Of a DNA stretch of 64,000 nucleotides, positions 54,433 through 63,588 are shown piece by piece (the stretch's first letter is position 1; every line of letters starts with the position of its first letter). This DNA comes from an uncultured Thomasclavelia sp. (GTDB taxonomy: Bacteria; Bacillota_I; Bacilli_A; Erysipelotrichales; Coprobacillaceae). The notes beneath the pieces were generated by a model, which searched no databases, was not told where the DNA came from, and saw only the letters and a list, made by a program, of their open reading frames with translations. Both the position numbers and the translations under genes were made by a program. The stretch is taken from assembly GCA_910588165.1 (NCBI GenBank), contig CAJUOR010000001.1, positions 1-64,000 on the forward strand, written 5' to 3'.

Positions 54433-55449
54433 ATGGCAATTATTTTACCTAAAAACTATCATTCAAAATTAAATCTTCAAGAAACGGAAATTGCGATTAA
54501 ATTGATTAAAGATACATTTGAAAGAAGATTAGCGGAGTCACTACGCTTAACCCGTGTTTCCGCACCTTTATTTGTGAATGCGAGCAGTGGCTTAAACGAT
54601 GACTTAAATGATGTCGAGCGCCCTGTCAGCTTTGATATTCCCGATATTCACGAGGACAATATTCAAATTGTTCATTCATTGGCAAAATGGAAAAGACACG
54701 CCCTCCATCGTTACCATTTCGGCACTTTAGAGGGACTGTATACAGATATGAACGCGATTAGAAGAGATGAAACCTTAGATAACCTGCACTCTGTCTATGT
54801 CGATCAATGGGATTGGGAATTAGTCATTTCTAAGGAAGAGCGCTGTGAAAAATTCTTATATTATACCGTCAATAAAATTTATAGTGTGCTGCAAGAAATC
54901 GAATATTTAATGCATAAACGCTACCCACAATTAGAAGATAGTGCCGATTGCTTACCATCGACCATCTATTTTATTACAAGTCAGGAGTTAGAGAACCGTT
55001 ATCCTAACTTAACCCCTAAACAAAGAGAGTACAAAATTACAAAACAACATAAAGCCGTCTTTATCTCAAAAATCGGTTATCCTCTAAGTTCCGGTCAAGC
55101 CCATGACAAACGAGCACCTGATTATGACGATTGGGAGCTTAACGGTGACATTTTAGTCTTCTATCCTTTACTAGACTGCGCTTTAGAGCTATCTAGTATG
55201 GGAATTCGGGTTGATGAGAACACCTTGAAAAAGCAATTGGAAGTGGCAAACGCAACGCACAAAATAGCTTTTCCTTATCACCAAGAAGTTTTAAATAAAG
55301 TCCTACCCTTAACAATCGGAGGAGGCATCGGTCAATCAAGACTTTGTATGTACTTCCTTAAAAAAGCCCATATCGGTGAAGTTCAGGCTTCAATATGGTC
55401 TGATGAAACCCTAGAGATTTGTGCTAAACATCATATTCATTTACTCTAA
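54433..55449 (+). CDS. asnA: Aspartate-ammonia ligase (asparagine synthetase A)
   Basis: Makes asparagine from aspartate, ammonia and ATP. 338 residues, class II synthetase-like fold. RLTRVSAPLFVNASSGLNDDLNGV-like N-terminal block, VHSLAKWKRHAL, the YTDMNAIRRDE loop, VYVDQWDWE, and the C-terminal GGGIGQSRLCMY arginine motif. GGGGGAAA precedes the ATG. Monocistronic with a downstream hairpin. Confidence 0.95.
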   Translation: MAIILPKNYHSKLNLQETEIAIKLIKDTFERRLAESLRLTRVSAPLFVNASSGLNDDLNDVERPVSFDIPDIHEDNIQIVHSLAKWKRHALHRYHFGTLEGLYTDMNAIRRDETLDNLHSVYVDQWDWELVISKEERCEKFLYYTVNKIYSVLQEIEYLMHKRYPQLEDSADCLPSTIYFITSQELENRYPNLTPKQREYKITKQHKAVFISKIGYPLSSGQAHDKRAPDYDDWELNGDILVFYPLLDCALELSSMGIRVDENTLKKQLEVANATHKIAFPYHQEVLNKVLPLTIGGGIGQSRLCMYFLKKAHIGEVQASIWSDETLEICAKHHIHLL

Positions 55450-55474
55450 GTGACCGCTTGTGGTCACTTTTTTT
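55448..55474 (+). terminator. Terminator of asnA
   Basis: AAGTGACC, 6-base loop, GGTCACTTTTTTT; the first bases are the stop codon. Confidence 0.8.
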
Positions 55475-55510
55475 AGTTCTTAGCATAACTTAAGATAGAG
55501 GTGACTGACT

Positions 55511-55972
55511 ATGCAAATATTTAGATTTTTACTCATACCGTTTTTAACGTATGTTTTATCACTTGTCAAGGTTCAAAAAACGGTTTTCAAATTTCTCAAT
55601 CCCCAAAATCATTGTCCCTATCAAAAAACAAAATGGTTATGGGTTCCTTTATTAATTCAAACTATTATTGAATATCCTACACATACCTATTTAGCTTATT
55701 TGCCCACCCGCCTATGTATGATAATCCTAACTTTATTGTCGATGTTTCTAACATCTAGCTTTCTCCAATATGTTTTACAGACAAATCATAAAACAATCGA
55801 CATTCTTAGCTATATTACAGCTTTAACGCTCGGCTTTCTTTTTGAAAGCTATTATATCACCGCTTTGCTGACCTTTCACCCTTACGATCCGATTTTTGCC
55901 TTTTTAGGCTTGATTTTTCTATTATTGATTTATATCTTAAATGATTTTTATTTAGAAGATACTTCTTCGTAG
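55511..55972 (+). CDS. Membrane protein of unknown function
   Basis: 153 residues with four hydrophobic segments (about 5-20, 45-65, 70-88 and 100-145) and few charges. No motif recognised. The ATG follows GAGGTGA. It is alone on the plus strand between asnA and the converging pmbA. Confidence 0.6.
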   Translation: MQIFRFLLIPFLTYVLSLVKVQKTVFKFLNPQNHCPYQKTKWLWVPLLIQTIIEYPTHTYLAYLPTRLCMIILTLLSMFLTSSFLQYVLQTNHKTIDILSYITALTLGFLFESYYITALLTFHPYDPIFAFLGLIFLLLIYILNDFYLEDTSS

Positions 55973-55996
55973 TCATAGAAAAGCAGTAACCTTATA

Positions 55997-56028
55997 AATA
56001 AAAAGATGGAAGCTTAATGTTCCACCTT
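55997..56028 (-). terminator. Terminator of the TldD/PmbA operon
   Basis: On the minus strand AAGGTGGAA, 8-base loop, TTCCATCTT and TTTATTT, with one G-T pair. Confidence 0.6.
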
Positions 56029-56041
56029 CATTTGACATCAT

Positions 56042-57307
56042 CTATTCACAAGCGATTCGCACTTTTTCTAAAAGAATGGCACTTGGTACAACCGCATTGT
56101 TGTATTTTGATAATTCTTTTGAGAGAACCATCGTTTTTTCATTATCCTTAATATTGCCCGAAATACTGCCTTTGGATATAACTACTTTTTTCTCTCCATC
56201 AAAATAATAACCTAGACGAATTTCACCATTAAAATCCCCGGTAATCGGGTGACATAAGAAATCAGAAAACTGAACAATTTCAAGATAAGGCTCACTTTTC
56301 ATCTTCTCAAGAGTTATTGAACCGGGAGCTATCTTAAAGTTATAAACCATCGTTGTATCCAAATTGTCCGTATAACTTGAAAAAATATGATCACCCCAGA
56401 AATTTTGAACTTGTCCCTTGTCGACTAGAGTCACTTGACGGCATGGTCGCCCTTCTCTATCATAGGCAAAGTTCATAGAAGAATGCTCTAAATAAGGCAA
56501 GCCTTCTAAATGAAAATCAGCTGGTCCTAGCTTATCGCCAATTGCAACAGTGCTATATTGTTGATAGAGTGCATCAACCCGTAACTGAAATAAGTAGTAT
56601 CTGAAAATAGACAACACATTTTCCTGACTGATAATAATACGCTGACAGATATGTTGCTGTTTTAAAGGCTCTGCTTTGACACGATCTTTAGCCTGTCTAG
56701 TCGCTTTACCTAATTGATGTTTTAATTCCACAATATTCGGTTCTCCAAAATGAATATCTTGATAGATTTCTATTTCATGATCTTCATTTTTGGCGTTGAT
56801 AATCACTTCTAATTCATGACTAGGATAACTGTAAGTAACATCAACCCCTTTAGAATTGACAATGCGTACCTCAGTCATACTTTCAAATAATTCATATGAG
56901 TTTAAAGCGATATCCTCGTCTTCATGGAAATCAGCCATGACATCAAAAACACCTTGAATCGTTCCTAAAGAAGAAGATGCTTTCCCTTCTATATCAGAAG
57001 ATGGGGAAGGTAATTCATAATATGGGTTCTTGACATAACCGGCTTCTTTAACTAAATCACAAATACGCTCTTGAATGCGTTTAATATCCCATGCTTCACT
57101 TAATTTGCATGAGGCACTGCCTTTATAACGTTCATTGCATTCATAAATCGTTTGATAAACCGTTAAATAGAAATGCTTCACTTTTTTAGCTCTGGACATA
57201 TCTAATTTTTTGCCTATGCAAAACCACTCTTTGCCGTAAACTGTTTCTTCCACAATTAAATATTCATTGATTTTTTCTTCCTTTAAAGCTTGTAGGATTT
57301 TTTCCAT
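56042..57307 (-). CDS. PmbA/TldE-family metalloprotease subunit
   Basis: 421 residues. Partner of TldD in a heterodimeric protease known to process peptide antibiotics (microcin B17) and degrade unfolded peptides. It has the shared beta-barrel fold but not the HExxxH site. LTLVDKGQVQNFW and GSITLEKM resemble TldE/PmbA. It begins 1 bp after the tldD stop. The natural substrate here is unknown. Confidence 0.88.
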   Translation of the reverse strand: MEKILQALKEEKINEYLIVEETVYGKEWFCIGKKLDMSRAKKVKHFYLTVYQTIYECNERYKGSASCKLSEAWDIKRIQERICDLVKEAGYVKNPYYELPSPSSDIEGKASSSLGTIQGVFDVMADFHEDEDIALNSYELFESMTEVRIVNSKGVDVTYSYPSHELEVIINAKNEDHEIEIYQDIHFGEPNIVELKHQLGKATRQAKDRVKAEPLKQQHICQRIIISQENVLSIFRYYLFQLRVDALYQQYSTVAIGDKLGPADFHLEGLPYLEHSSMNFAYDREGRPCRQVTLVDKGQVQNFWGDHIFSSYTDNLDTTMVYNFKIAPGSITLEKMKSEPYLEIVQFSDFLCHPITGDFNGEIRLGYYFDGEKKVVISKGSISGNIKDNEKTMVLSKELSKYNNAVVPSAILLEKVRIACE

Positions 57308-57308
57308 T

Positions 57309-58736
57309 TTAACCTAACCTCGCTTTCGCTTTTAAGTAAGGTCCGCCATCACTGACTTTAACCCATTCTTTATAGCCCTTGCCACAAGACCCGCCACCAT
57401 GTAAGACAACTTCATCACTAACCATTGTAATAGATTTCAAAAGCTCAGGCACATAGCCGGTCAAAATCACCGGTGCAAAAATTCTACCTGTCAATTGTCC
57501 ATCTACAATTTCTTTAGCTTTAGCTAAAACGCATTGAATCCCCCAATGCTTAGGATCTTCCATGCCCGAATTAACCCCATCTAACAAGAACCCATATCGA
57601 ATAGAGGCAATCATATCTTCAACTTTCGATTCACCTTTTTCAAAATAAGTATTTGTCATACGGCTGTACGCCTTACGTTCAAAGGATTCACGACGTCCAT
57701 TACCTGTCAACTTTGACTTTAAACGAAGTCCCGAAGCCTCATCACAAATGCCTTGTTGCAAAATACCTTTTTCAATCAAAACCGTTTCTTGTCCTAGGTT
57801 TCCTTCATCATCAAATAAGTAGCTTGCAACTTCTTCTTTTGGAAGAGCCCCGTCTACCATCGTCACCAAAGGACTAGCTACGACTTCGCCGATATGATTT
57901 TTAGCTAAGGCACGATTTTTCACAAACATATCCATTTCAACCCCATGACCGAAAGCTTCGTGGGCGATAACGCCACTGACAAGCGGTGTACAAATAACAT
58001 CATAGACACCCGGTGTCAGAGGTTCACTTTTTAGAAGTTCCAACGCTTCTTTAGCAACTAACTCTATTTTTTCATCTATACACTCTAAAATTTCAAGACC
58101 TTTAAGCCCTGTTGCAAATTGATATTCCGAGAAAACTTTATCACCTTCACGAACAGTGGCATTAACCATTAGTTCGGAGTACATATAACCCTGATATAAT
58201 TCTTTACATGAAGCGATAAACGCTTTAGAAACATGAACATTATTTAACGTAATAACTGCATTAACAATTCTCTCATCAAAAGCTAAAAGCTTATCTTTAG
58301 CTTTGGTAAGTATTCCAATAACAGCAGCTACACCTATTTCATCTAAAGAAGTTTGAATTGTCTTTTCGTCACTTTCATAAATCATCGCATCACTGCACAT
58401 GATTTCATCAAAATTTTCCAAATGGGATTCTCTTTGAATTTGTAAATCTTCTAAATACAGTTTTTTCACAAGCTCGAATATCACTGCCGGTTCATCCCAC
58501 TCATTAAACGAATATTCAAAATAACGCCCGGCTTTTAAAACACGCACAACAAAGCCACATTCATTACCTGAAAAATCCTGAATGCTTGTCGCTTTGGCAG
58601 TAACTGAAAATGTCTTTCCTTTTGTATCACTGCCTAAGATACTCGCATAATCAAAATAATTCATTAATAATGCCACTAATTCTGTCATTACATCTATTTT
58701 ATCTCTTAAATAACTTGAACACTTTATTTTAGCCAT
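57309..58736 (-). CDS. tldD: TldD-family metalloprotease, catalytic subunit
   Basis: 475 residues. The zinc site HEAFGH with following GVEMD (HExxxH) is at about residues 259-264. GLRLKSKLTGNGRRESF, MTNTYFEKGE and GGSCGKGYK near the C-terminus fit TldD. Works with the PmbA subunit downstream. GAAGGAGG precedes the ATG. A terminator separates it from the ATPase gene upstream, so it has its own promoter. Confidence 0.92.
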   Translation of the reverse strand: MAKIKCSSYLRDKIDVMTELVALLMNYFDYASILGSDTKGKTFSVTAKATSIQDFSGNECGFVVRVLKAGRYFEYSFNEWDEPAVIFELVKKLYLEDLQIQRESHLENFDEIMCSDAMIYESDEKTIQTSLDEIGVAAVIGILTKAKDKLLAFDERIVNAVITLNNVHVSKAFIASCKELYQGYMYSELMVNATVREGDKVFSEYQFATGLKGLEILECIDEKIELVAKEALELLKSEPLTPGVYDVICTPLVSGVIAHEAFGHGVEMDMFVKNRALAKNHIGEVVASPLVTMVDGALPKEEVASYLFDDEGNLGQETVLIEKGILQQGICDEASGLRLKSKLTGNGRRESFERKAYSRMTNTYFEKGESKVEDMIASIRYGFLLDGVNSGMEDPKHWGIQCVLAKAKEIVDGQLTGRIFAPVILTGYVPELLKSITMVSDEVVLHGGGSCGKGYKEWVKVSDGGPYLKAKARLG

Positions 58737-58754
58737 GCTGACCTCCTTCTACCA

Positions 58755-58788
58755 TAAATAAAAAAGAGATATGGTATCCATATCTCTA
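58755..58788 (-). terminator. Terminator of the riboswitch-controlled ATPase
   Basis: AGAGATATGG, 3-base loop, CCATATCTCT (58765-58787), followed on the minus strand by TTTTTTATTT; it lies about 85 bp after the ATPase stop and upstream of tldD. The 85 bp between hold nothing I recognise. Confidence 0.75.
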
Positions 58789-58872
58789 TTATAATTAATT
58801 CATCTAACAAATTGAAGCGAAATATGCTATAAATGCCTATTTTTTCATATAATTGCCGACTTTTTTCAATCA

Positions 58873-61443
58873 TTAAACCCGTTTTCTATGAAAAAGCTTC
58901 AATATCTCATTAAAGATAATTGTTGTCATGGAAATACCGAAGACAAAAATCCAATCTCTGACACTTAACAAGAAGGTATCAAAGATACTACTAATCAACG
59001 GCACAATCGCCACGACCATCTGTAAAGCTAAGCCTAACACAAAAGCCCCTAACAGATATTTATTTTTGAAAACACCTGTTGTGAAAATAGAATGTTTTAA
59101 ACTATGCAAGTTAAACGCATGGAATAACTGACTGATTGAAAGGACCATAAATGCCATCGTTTGAGCGTGTTGCAATGATTCCGGATAATGATGTGTTCCA
59201 TAATAAAAACTAACTAATGTTATCAAACCGATAAATAAACCATTCGCAATCACAAAGAAAGTTCCGCCGTCCGCAAAGATAGATTGATCTCTTGGTTGTG
59301 GTTTCATTTTCATTAAATCTCCGTCATCACCATCTACCCCTAAGGCTAAAGCCGGAAGCGTATCAGTAATTAAGTTTACCCACAAAATATGAATAGCTCG
59401 AAGCGGTGTCGCCCAATTCAAAACAATCGCCGTAAATAGCGCTACTGCCTCACCGATATTACATGATAATAAGAATAAAATCGCTTTTTTGATATTTTGG
59501 AAAATACCCCGACCTTCTTTAACAGCCGTAACGATAGTGGCAAAGTTATCATCGGCTAAAATCATATCGCCGGCTTCTTTGGAAACATCACTGCCGGTAA
59601 TGCCCATAGCTACACCGATATCAGCGGCTTTTAAACTCGGCGCATCATTGACACCATCGCCGGTCATTGACACCACATAGCCTTTAGACTGTAAAGCTTG
59701 AACAACCATCACTTTATGCTCAGGCTGAACACGAGCAAAAACACGATATTTATCGATGGTCGTATTTAAATCTTCCTGCGTCATAGTACTTAAGGTTTGT
59801 CCATTCATAACTTGACTAGCATCATCGGCAATACCTACTTCCTGAGCGATTGCCAAAGCTGTATCTTGATGATCACCTGTAATCATGACTGTTCGAATAC
59901 CTGCCCCTTTAGCGACTTGAATCGCTTCTTTCACCTCAGTACGAGCAGGGTCAATCATTCCCACTAATCCGATAAAGCATAAATCACTTTCCATGGGAGC
60001 ATCTTTTTGGTACTTGCGATAAGCTAAAGCTAAAACCCGCATTGCTTTTTGTGCCATGAGTTTACTAGCTTCACTAATTTCAGCTAACACTGTATCTATG
60101 GCCACTTTTTCATGATTGATATAGGCGAAATCACAATGTTCCAATAAACAGTCCAAAGCCCCTTTGGTATAAACAATCTTCTCGCCATTGATATGATGAG
60201 CAGTACTCATCAACTTTCGATCAGAGTCAAATGGTAACTCATCAAAACGAGGATAGGCTTGATCCAAAGCTTTTTTAGAGAGCTGAAGTTGACTTCCCAT
60301 ATCCAATAAAGCAATTTCAGTCGGATCGCCTGTCAAAGAATCTTCATTGCTTGCATCATTACATAACATCATACCTTCAATTAAAAGACGATGTTCTTCT
60401 TGTTCTAGTTTATCTATTTCATCTAAGATGCCATTCATATAAAACATTTTAACTGTCATCTTATTTTGTGTAATTGTTCCTGTCTTGTCTGAGCAGATAA
60501 CATTGACACTACCTAAAGTTTCAACAGCAGGTAACTTCTTGACAATAGATTGACGCTTAGCCATTTTTTCCACACCTAGAGCCAAAACAATAGTTACGAC
60601 GGCTGTCAAGCCTTCCGGAATAATCGCAACAGCTAAAGAGATAGAAGTGATGAGCATTTCCATTGCATCTCGTCCTTGAAGTAAACCGACAATAAACATT
60701 AAAACACAGATACCCACGCATAATTTGCCGAGTTGTTTACTTAAAGCAGCCAACTTTAACTGTAAAGGTGTCAAACGATTGTCCTCTTTATCTAACATTT
60801 TGGCAATTTTACCGATTTGCGTATCCATGCCAATCGCCCCTACAATACCCTCACCTCGACCATAAGTGACAAAAGTTGACATGAATGCCTGATTGACACG
60901 TTCAGCTAAAGGCGTATCTTCGTTGATTTCCTTGGCTTCTTTTTCAACCGGCACCGATTCACCGGTTAAAGCAGATTCGTCAATTTTCAAATTAGCTGTT
61001 GTTGTTAAATATAAATCAGCCGGAATATAGCGCCCCGCCTCTAAGCTAACAACATCTCCCACAACTAAGTCGCTGACATTAACGGTTTCTAAAACCCCAT
61101 TTCTTTTTACGACAGTCATTGGACTTGCCATTTTCTGTAAAGCCTCCAATGACTTTTGAGCTTTATTTTCCTGTGCAATCCCAATAGCTGCATTTAATAT
61201 GATAACCACAAGGATAATGAGGGCATCAATAGCCTCACCAATCACCATTGAAATAATAGCTGCTGCCATTAAAATATAAATCATAGGATCTTTTAATTGA
61301 TCTTTAAGCTTGGCAAACAACGTTTTTTTAGGTTCACCTTTTAATTCATTCTTACCTAAAGCTTGACGCTTCTTCACTTCAGTGGCATCTAAACCTCGCA
61401 TAAGATTTGTGTTAAACTTTCGTTCCAAATTTTCTTGGTACAT
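58873..61443 (-). CDS. P-type cation ATPase, probable Mn2+/Ca2+ exporter under riboswitch control
   Basis: 856 residues from ATG 61443 (AAAGGAGAT upstream). P-type marks TGES, PEGL in segment 4, CSDKTGTITQNKM, GDGVNDAPSLKAA and WVNLITDTLPALALGV in segment 6. The calcium-ATPase class includes manganese exporters such as the one behind the yoaB riboswitch of Lactococcus lactis (established knowledge). The upstream yybP-ykoY-type riboswitch argues for Mn2+ export. It is a distinct paralogue of the ATPase at 41992. Confidence 0.93.
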   Translation of the reverse strand: MYQENLERKFNTNLMRGLDATEVKKRQALGKNELKGEPKKTLFAKLKDQLKDPMIYILMAAAIISMVIGEAIDALIILVVIILNAAIGIAQENKAQKSLEALQKMASPMTVVKRNGVLETVNVSDLVVGDVVSLEAGRYIPADLYLTTTANLKIDESALTGESVPVEKEAKEINEDTPLAERVNQAFMSTFVTYGRGEGIVGAIGMDTQIGKIAKMLDKEDNRLTPLQLKLAALSKQLGKLCVGICVLMFIVGLLQGRDAMEMLITSISLAVAIIPEGLTAVVTIVLALGVEKMAKRQSIVKKLPAVETLGSVNVICSDKTGTITQNKMTVKMFYMNGILDEIDKLEQEEHRLLIEGMMLCNDASNEDSLTGDPTEIALLDMGSQLQLSKKALDQAYPRFDELPFDSDRKLMSTAHHINGEKIVYTKGALDCLLEHCDFAYINHEKVAIDTVLAEISEASKLMAQKAMRVLALAYRKYQKDAPMESDLCFIGLVGMIDPARTEVKEAIQVAKGAGIRTVMITGDHQDTALAIAQEVGIADDASQVMNGQTLSTMTQEDLNTTIDKYRVFARVQPEHKVMVVQALQSKGYVVSMTGDGVNDAPSLKAADIGVAMGITGSDVSKEAGDMILADDNFATIVTAVKEGRGIFQNIKKAILFLLSCNIGEAVALFTAIVLNWATPLRAIHILWVNLITDTLPALALGVDGDDGDLMKMKPQPRDQSIFADGGTFFVIANGLFIGLITLVSFYYGTHHYPESLQHAQTMAFMVLSISQLFHAFNLHSLKHSIFTTGVFKNKYLLGAFVLGLALQMVVAIVPLISSIFDTFLLSVRDWIFVFGISMTTIIFNEILKLFHRKRV

Positions 61444-61464
61444 TGTCCTATCTCCTTTCATAAA

Positions 61465-61592
61465 CAGAAAAGACTTATGATTGTCCTTTCTGTGTCCAAC
61501 CATAAGTCTTGCAATTTCATTCTTTACCAGGCAATATGTCCGAAATGATGATAAAGAAACCAAATCTATTGGTTTGCTACTCCCCTATGTAT
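61465..61592 (-). promoter_or_regulatory. yybP-ykoY-type Mn2+ riboswitch with terminator
   Basis: Read on the minus strand, GGGGAGTAGC (61585-61576) is the family hallmark, then a P2 stem (AACCAA/TTGGTT), a longer arm containing ATTGCCTGG, and GCAAGACTTATG, whose end pairs with CATAG to close P1. AGACTTATG (61509-61501) also pairs with CATAAGTCT (61479-61471), forming a terminator with a T-rich tail. Formation of P1 would prevent the terminator, giving a switch that turns on with Mn2+. Confidence 0.85.
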
Positions 61593-61596
61593 TTTT

Positions 61597-61625
61597 ATTA
61601 TATGCAATATTTAAAAGAATAGCAA
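61597..61625 (-). promoter_or_regulatory. Promoter of the riboswitch/ATPase transcript
   Basis: Minus strand TTGCTA (61625-61620), 17-bp spacer, TATAAT (61602-61597). The predicted start, near 61590, is at the first bases of the aptamer. Confidence 0.75.
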
Positions 61626-61658
61626 GAATTTTAATAAAAATAAACTTTTCAAAGAAAC

Positions 61659-61889
61659 TTATCGCATAACTTCAATAAATGTTTCTTGGTTTAGCATTTC
61701 ACCTTTTTCCAAAATCGCATTTTGTTCCTTTTCATCTAACTCCAAAATCTGATTGATTTCCTGTGGTGAAAATCCCATTAAAGATAACCTTACTGTTTGA
61801 TAGTTAAAGCCCAGCATCATAATCAACATTCCGATAACAACCATCACTAATGCCAGTAAATCTGCAAATGTTCTATTTTCGTTTTCCAT
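61659..61889 (-). CDS. Small membrane protein sharing a module with the VanY-type protein
   Basis: 76 residues from ATG 61889, seven bases after AAGGTGA. One N-terminal membrane helix (LLALVMVVIGMLIMMLGF) is followed by RLSLMGFSPQEINQILELDEKEQNAIL, clearly like IQLSQKGYEKQEIQAIMDVDKEQRALF near the N-terminus of the carboxypeptidase gene upstream. The two are 70 bp apart on the same strand. The module probably lies outside the membrane. Function unknown. Confidence 0.7.
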   Translation of the reverse strand: MENENRTFADLLALVMVVIGMLIMMLGFNYQTVRLSLMGFSPQEINQILELDEKEQNAILEKGEMLNQETFIEVMR

Positions 61890-61959
61890 CTTCATCACCT
61901 TCAACGACATTTTATATGCTAAGACTTAACAAAATAGAAGCATAATCCTTAACAATTCC

Positions 61960-62955
61960 TTAATTCATAGCTTTATATTCTTCTAAAGCCCAATTGTTTT
62001 CCTTCATTATTTGAGCCGCTTTCTTGCCCACATATCTAAAGTGCCAAGGTTCATTGGCAACATTGGTGATTTCCGTTTTATCTTCGGGATAACGTAATAT
62101 AAAACCATAATCTACACAATGTGCGACAACCCAATCGTAATCGGGACTATCACCAAAAACAAAGTATGTGCCATCTTGAACGGACTCACTGCTTAAGTCA
62201 ATTGCCAAACCTGATTGATGTTCGCTATAGCCCGGATCCCCGACATACATATCGCAATAAGCTTGCCCATATTCACCTAGATAATAATCATAAATATCCT
62301 CTTGATCAAAATAACTACGATAACTGCTGTTGTTTAAAAGGATATATCCTTCTTCTCCTGCATCATCAGCCATAGCTTTTAAAGCCTCATTAGCCTCTTG
62401 ACGTAAATATTGTAAAGGCTCATTGTCCTCGGAACTGGGAATAGCACATTTTTCCAAATCCGATGGAACATAACTCATACTAAAATGCGCCTTGTTTGTG
62501 ACTAATAATTCAATATCTGTTGGATTTGACATCAACTCATTGGCATTCGTATCTTCTATATAATCTTCAATCTTATCTTGTTTCACTTTTGCATAAAAGG
62601 ACTTTTTTGTATCAGGGCTAGTAAAGATAAAAATATTTGGGTTCTCCAAAATTAAATCAACGGTCGTTTTCACTTCTTCACTATCCATGTCTGTATGCAA
62701 CGACTGATAATCTACATAATCTTGATATCTTTCGATATTTGGCGATAACCTTAGCCAAGTCATAACATCATCTATTTTTTCTGTTTCAAAAAATAACGCA
62801 CGTTGCTCTTTATCCACGTCCATAATCGCTTGAATTTCCTGCTTCTCATATCCCTTTTGACTAAGCTGTATGCGAGGAACTAAATAACCGGCACCAATTC
62901 CGGATAAACCCGCTATAGCAACAACGCTTATTTTTAATTTTGTTAAGCGTTTCAT
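61960..62955 (-). CDS. D-Ala-D-Ala carboxypeptidase, VanY type
   Basis: Trims peptidoglycan stem peptides. 331 residues: an N-terminal membrane anchor or signal, a module like that of the 76-residue protein at about residues 28-60, a linker domain, and a peptidase M15B domain with the zinc residues in SEHQSGLAIDLS and EPWHFRYVG. The ATG follows GAGGGGGAG. It precedes the small protein and probably shares its transcript. Confidence 0.9.
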   Translation of the reverse strand: MKRLTKLKISVVAIAGLSGIGAGYLVPRIQLSQKGYEKQEIQAIMDVDKEQRALFFETEKIDDVMTWLRLSPNIERYQDYVDYQSLHTDMDSEEVKTTVDLILENPNIFIFTSPDTKKSFYAKVKQDKIEDYIEDTNANELMSNPTDIELLVTNKAHFSMSYVPSDLEKCAIPSSEDNEPLQYLRQEANEALKAMADDAGEEGYILLNNSSYRSYFDQEDIYDYYLGEYGQAYCDMYVGDPGYSEHQSGLAIDLSSESVQDGTYFVFGDSPDYDWVVAHCVDYGFILRYPEDKTEITNVANEPWHFRYVGKKAAQIMKENNWALEEYKAMN

Positions 62956-63027
62956 ATGCTCCCCCTCTCATACGTCTATTATAGGAACTAAAATTTAAGA
63001 TATACTGTTCAAAGTATTAAAATATTC

Positions 63028-63588
63028 TTAACTTTGGCAAGATGCTAAATAATGCTCCCTACCTAATGTATATAAATTGTTTCCCTCATCATCAATAATG
63101 ACAACTAAAGGCAAGTCTTCTACTTCAAGACGACGAATAGCTTCCGGTCCTAAATCTTCAAACGCAATCACTTCAGCTTTTTTGACTGTATTTCCGATTA
63201 TTGCTCCTGCTCCGCCAATCGCTCCGAAATAAACCGCATGGTTTTCTTTCATCGCTTCAATCACTTCCTTGTTACGATAACCTTTACCAATCATGCCACT
63301 TAAACCTAAACCTAGCAATGTCGGTGTATAAGCGTCCATGCGTCCTGAAGTTGTAGGTCCGCCACTACCGAAAACTTGCTTAGGAGGAGTTGGAGTTGGT
63401 CCTACATAATAAATCACACTATCCTTCACTTCAAAAGGTAAAAGTTCTCCTTTTTGCACCAAGGCTACTAAACGCTTATGAGCGGCATCTCTTCCGGTAT
63501 AGATAGTTCCGGATAATAAAATCTCGTCACCGGCTTTTAAATCTTTCACCTTATCCTTTGTCAAAGGCGTTGTTAATCTTTTCCTCAT
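63028..63588 (-). CDS. Class I fumarate hydratase, beta subunit
   Basis: Interconverts fumarate and malate with an iron-sulfur enzyme. 186 residues. LKAGDEILLSGTIYTGRDAAHKRL and GGPTTSGRMDAYTP are beta-domain (Fum_C) signatures, followed by AIGGAGAIIGNTVKK. Could also act as the beta subunit of an L(+)-tartrate dehydratase-like enzyme. It overlaps the alpha gene by 4 bp (ATGA). Confidence 0.92.
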   Translation of the reverse strand: MRKRLTTPLTKDKVKDLKAGDEILLSGTIYTGRDAAHKRLVALVQKGELLPFEVKDSVIYYVGPTPTPPKQVFGSGGPTTSGRMDAYTPTLLGLGLSGMIGKGYRNKEVIEAMKENHAVYFGAIGGAGAIIGNTVKKAEVIAFEDLGPEAIRRLEVEDLPLVVIIDDEGNNLYTLGREHYLASCQS

